In this document: one piece after another, positions 62,011 through 64,000 of the stretch | Layout of the letters: the number at the start of each line of letters is the position of its first letter | How positions within the stretch are numbered: the stretch's first letter is position 1 | Assembly (NCBI RefSeq): GCF_023638055.1 | Contig: NZ_JAKRVY010000003.1 | Coordinates: forward strand, 124,001-188,000 | Reading direction: 5' to 3' | From: Natranaeroarchaeum aerophilus | GTDB lineage: Archaea > Halobacteriota > Halobacteria > Halobacteriales > Natronoarchaeaceae | Length of the DNA: 64,000 bases | The notes under the pieces: model-generated | What the model was told of the DNA's origin: nothing | The model's database searches: none | What the model saw: only the letters and a program-made list of their open reading frames with translations | Made by a program: the position numbers and the translations under genes

Positions 62011-62433
62011 ATGAACCTCTTCTTCAGTGCCTCGATCCGCGGCGGCCGCTCCGACATTGACATCTACGCTGACCTGGTCGACCACCTCAACACCCACGGC
62101 GACGTCCTCACTGAGCACATAGCCGAAGAGAACGTCGAAGCCAACGAACAGGCGCAGGGACTCACGGACGCCGACATCTACGAGCAAGATGTCGAATGGC
62201 TCAATGAGGCTGACGCCGTTTTCGCAGAGGTTACTACCCCGAGTCTGGGCGTGGGCTACGAACTCGGGCGGGCCGTCGCCTGGGACAAACCGATACTCGC
62301 GCTGTACGGGCCCGACGCCGACCACGAGCTGTCGGCGATGGTCCGCGGGAATCCCGATGTCGACGTGATCGAGTACGAAACGCTCGACGACGCCAAGCCG
62401 GCGATCGACGCGTTCCTGACCGAGCACGTCTGA
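62011..62433 (+). CDS. Nucleoside 2-deoxyribosyltransferase-like protein
   Basis: A 140-residue protein of the nucleoside 2-deoxyribosyltransferase/DNPH1 fold. Evidence: the N-terminal FFSASIRGGRSDIDIYADLVDHL, then DIYEQDVEWLNEADAVFAEVTTPSLGVGYELGRAV (with Asp and Glu of the active site, E at about 83) and KPILALYGPD. Such enzymes cleave or transfer deoxyribose from nucleosides or nucleotides, for example in nucleotide salvage or clean-up. It follows copy 2 by 42 bases but has normal GC content, so it is probably independent. Confidence 0.88.
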   Translation: MNLFFSASIRGGRSDIDIYADLVDHLNTHGDVLTEHIAEENVEANEQAQGLTDADIYEQDVEWLNEADAVFAEVTTPSLGVGYELGRAVAWDKPILALYGPDADHELSAMVRGNPDVDVIEYETLDDAKPAIDAFLTEHV

Positions 62434-62504
62434 GCTGCCGAAGACTCGCCCGCAGATTTCTGCCGCCCGATCCTTCCACGTATAGCACTCGCCTACACAG
62501 GAAC

Positions 62505-62625
62505 ACGGGTGGGACTGAAAGGGGCTGGCCGGGTCCGGGACGACGGGCGACCCAAGCACCGAACGAAGTGAGGCGCGCAGCGAGCCCCTCGACCGGAGCC
62601 GGCCAGGGGCTTTCGGGCTGTTAGT
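62505..62625 (+). repeat. Structured repeat-like element, possible small RNA
   Basis: In the 281-base gap after the deoxyribosyltransferase gene, bases 62525-62538 and 62593-62606 are complementary at 13 of 14 positions (ctggccgg...ccggccag), closing a loop of 54 bases. The outer parts GAAAG (62516-62520) and CTTTC (62610-62614) extend the pairing. I recall similar blocks (gggactgaaagggg ... ggggctttcgggctg) between genes in many haloarchaea. It may be a repetitive RNA-type element or a MITE. The remainder of the gap shows nothing. Confidence 0.6.
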
Positions 62626-62714
62626 ACCGTTAGAACCAGAGCCAACCACGTAAACAAATCGTTCTGTGACCCGAAACAACTAACAACCATCCTTACATCT
62701 CCTGCAATAACCGT

Positions 62715-63245
62715 ATGTCTGCCGACGAGATGCCCGACCGGGGCGAGATCTTCGATCTCCTGAGCAACCATCGCCGCCGGTACACCATCCACTTCTGCAA
62801 ACAGCAAGGCGAGACGGTAACGGTCTCGGATCTCGCCGAGCAGGTCGCCGCCTGGGAGCTCGACAAGGAGATAAACGAACTGGACTCCAAGGAACGAAAG
62901 CGCGTCTACACGTCGCTCCAGCAGACGCACCTGCCGACGCTCGACGACGCCGGGATGGTCGTCTACGAGAACGGCGAGGTGACGCTGACCGAGCAGGCCG
63001 AACGGATGGAAGTCTACATGGACATCGTGCCGGGCGACTCGATCCCGTGGGGGGAGTACTATCTCGGGCTGTCGATCATCGGCGCGCTGGTGCTCGCTGG
63101 GGTCTGGTTCGAGGTATTGCCGACCGAGACGATGCCGGGACTTGGATGGGCGTTTGCGGTGCTGGTGCTGTTTGCGGGCTCGGCAGGATATCACATCTAT
63201 CAGGGACGGCAAAACCGGCTTGGAGAGATGGAACGGCCGCCGTAA
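62715..63245 (+). CDS. DUF7344-type winged-helix protein with two membrane helices
   Basis: A 176-residue protein. Residues 8-100 form a winged helix of the haloarchaeal DUF7344 kind: IFDLLSNHRRRYTIHFCKQQ, VTVSDLAEQVAAWE and YTSLQQTHLPTLDDAGMVVYENGEVTLTEQAERM. Two membrane helices follow (about 115-133 and 138-158) with a short basic end. It is probably a membrane-tethered regulator. The order of domains is the opposite of the protein at 6340-7101, where the membrane part comes first. Start 62715 is right behind an AT-rich stretch. Confidence 0.85.
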   Translation: MSADEMPDRGEIFDLLSNHRRRYTIHFCKQQGETVTVSDLAEQVAAWELDKEINELDSKERKRVYTSLQQTHLPTLDDAGMVVYENGEVTLTEQAERMEVYMDIVPGDSIPWGEYYLGLSIIGALVLAGVWFEVLPTETMPGLGWAFAVLVLFAGSAGYHIYQGRQNRLGEMERPP

Positions 63246-63542
63246 TCGTCAGACCAATCCGTTGATCCGTACTACTCACTGACCGAAGCGCAAATTGGAC
63301 CACTGAAGACGTCTTCGAGCGTAACTACGTTTGTTTTCTAGTTAGTAGTGTTCACAGAAGTTATTATGTTTGAGAATAAACCATTTATTAATGTACCGTC
63401 GTGGGGCATGCTGTCCTCCAGAGAATCCGACAGCGACTCATTTAGCCTCGCGTGGTGTTTCCTGCTCGTTCGAGAGACCGAGACGGCCAGTGCTGTTTGA
63501 CTGTCAAGCAAAATTGCCAGGTGGTAGTTCGGAGTTGCTCGT
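63246..63542. other. Intergenic region with no gene
   Basis: About 297 bases. An AT-rich stretch occurs at 63330-63395 (gttattatgtttgagaataaacc), with TATA-like elements on both strands, about 150 bases before the next gene, so it may hold a distant promoter. No RNA gene, repeat or conserved small ORF was recognised. Confidence 0.5.
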
Positions 63543-64000
63543 ATGAAATCGCGGGTCTTCATGTCTCTCGGTCTGGTGTTCCTTCTCGTCGCGGGTGTCG
63601 TACTGTTCGGACCGACGTTTGGGTTTTCATCGTTTGCCGCAGACCGTGGCGTCTCCGGGGACATCGCCGACGACCAGTCGGAGGCCCTTCTCGGGCTTGA
63701 GACGATCGACGAGTCGATAGACGGGCGGCAGGATGACGCAACAGTCGCTCGGATCACGAACAATTTCGGACAGGAGATCACCGACCTACAGACGACTATT
63801 AGTTTTGCTTCTGGGGACGGTGACGTACGGATCAGTGACGGATTCGACGATCAGCTACAGGCGGCGGAGTCGACTGAACTGGTAATGGAGTGTGACGGTG
63901 GAGGCGGTGAGGGAACGGCGGAACTCACTATCAGTGTCGATCAAGCGGTCAGTGCGGGTATCTCCGTACAGGATGCTTCGTTTACGACGCAGTTCTCGTA
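63543..64000 (+). CDS. Secreted TasA/DUF1102-like protein, third member (3' end cut by window edge)
   Basis: The reading frame is open from the ATG at 63543 to the window edge, 152 codons. It has a Sec-type hydrophobic signal (MKSRVFMSLGLVFLLVAGVV) with no twin arginine, then FSSFAA-DRGV and the segment DIADDQSEALLGL. Copy 2 has the matching FSSVEA-NRTV and VADDSSALVGL at the same position, so it is a related protein exported by another route. The mature part is acidic and beta-rich (TVARITNNFGQEITDLQTTI), with a single Cys in MECDGGGG. Together with copies 1 and 2 it suggests a secreted protein family around one signal peptidase. Confidence 0.75.
   Translation, partial: MKSRVFMSLGLVFLLVAGVVLFGPTFGFSSFAADRGVSGDIADDQSEALLGLETIDESIDGRQDDATVARITNNFGQEITDLQTTISFASGDGDVRISDGFDDQLQAAESTELVMECDGGGGEGTAELTISVDQAVSAGISVQDASFTTQFS

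Noticed and set aside
63338-63781. Minus-strand frame of 147 codons over the start of the last gene
   Set aside because: It is antisense to a clear signal peptide and has the Ser/Arg/Pro bias of shadow frames.
1-64000. CRISPR array, tRNA or rRNA genes
   Set aside because: No set of regularly spaced direct repeats, no tRNA arms with CCA-side and T-loop motifs and no rRNA-like segments were found in the gaps.

Overview
The window is a gene-dense stretch of a halophilic archaeal (class Halobacteria) chromosome. Several things point there. The DNA is GC-rich with strongly acidic predicted proteins. Secreted proteins carry twin-arginine lipoprotein signals. TATA boxes lie about 25-30 bases before start codons, giving leaderless or nearly leaderless genes. 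Archaeal marker genes are present: PAN proteasomal ATPase, V/A-type ATP synthase subunit D, archaeal SecD/SecF, an archaeal-type S14 protein, TrmB, Tfx and GfcR regulators. The genus cannot be fixed from this window alone. I saw no rRNA or tRNA gene, no CRISPR array and no intact insertion sequence; mobile DNA is limited to two short putative IS200/IS605-type remnants.

Layout. 0-8 kb: a partial MoxR ATPase, a Gfo/Idh oxidoreductase, a geranylgeranyl-reductase-like flavoprotein, a cis-prenyltransferase, glmS, a membrane-anchored winged-helix protein and the sugar regulator gfcR. A nearly perfect 81-bp palindrome separates the last two. 8-17.8 kb: a CadD-like transporter, thrS with a structured leader, a BAAT-type hydrolase, an orphan E1-alpha dehydrogenase subunit, atpD, rnhB, a truncated CBS gene, a ZIP transporter and nadE. 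17.8-26 kb: secF-secD, membrane and lipoproteins, a pyruvoyl arginine decarboxylase and PAN.

26-36.4 kb is a complete maltodextrin locus: two permeases and a lipoprotein binding protein on one strand, the ATPase on the other, cytoplasmic GH15 and GH13 enzymes, and a TrmB regulator. It reads as import of oligosaccharides followed by intracellular hydrolysis. 36-49 kb holds oligoendopeptidase F, a sensor kinase, truA, an amidohydrolase, an S14 paralogue lacking two zinc-ligand cysteines, an old-yellow-enzyme homologue, an unusually long HemQ/PitA fusion, a membrane-inserted metallophosphoesterase, Tfx and an SDR.

49.3-54.7 kb is a metal/cofactor block. A five-gene operon (two COG0523 GTPases with His-rich loops, MoaB, CbiL, YkgJ) faces two NikR-like regulators across a promoter that contains an inverted repeat. 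Together with the cysteine-poor S14 paralogue, this suggests a metal-limitation response.

56.6-64 kb is the most interesting part. Three secreted proteins share a signal-peptide cleavage motif (FSS-x-x-A-x-R-x-V). They lie around a signal peptidase I that carries an extra beta-sandwich/membrane domain, with a DUF5305-like protein and a CARDB-like protein beside it. The first two secreted paralogues are divergent and their promoters are inverted copies of each other. This resembles, in logic, the bacterial SipW/TasA fibre system and is my main candidate for an undescribed extracellular-structure module.
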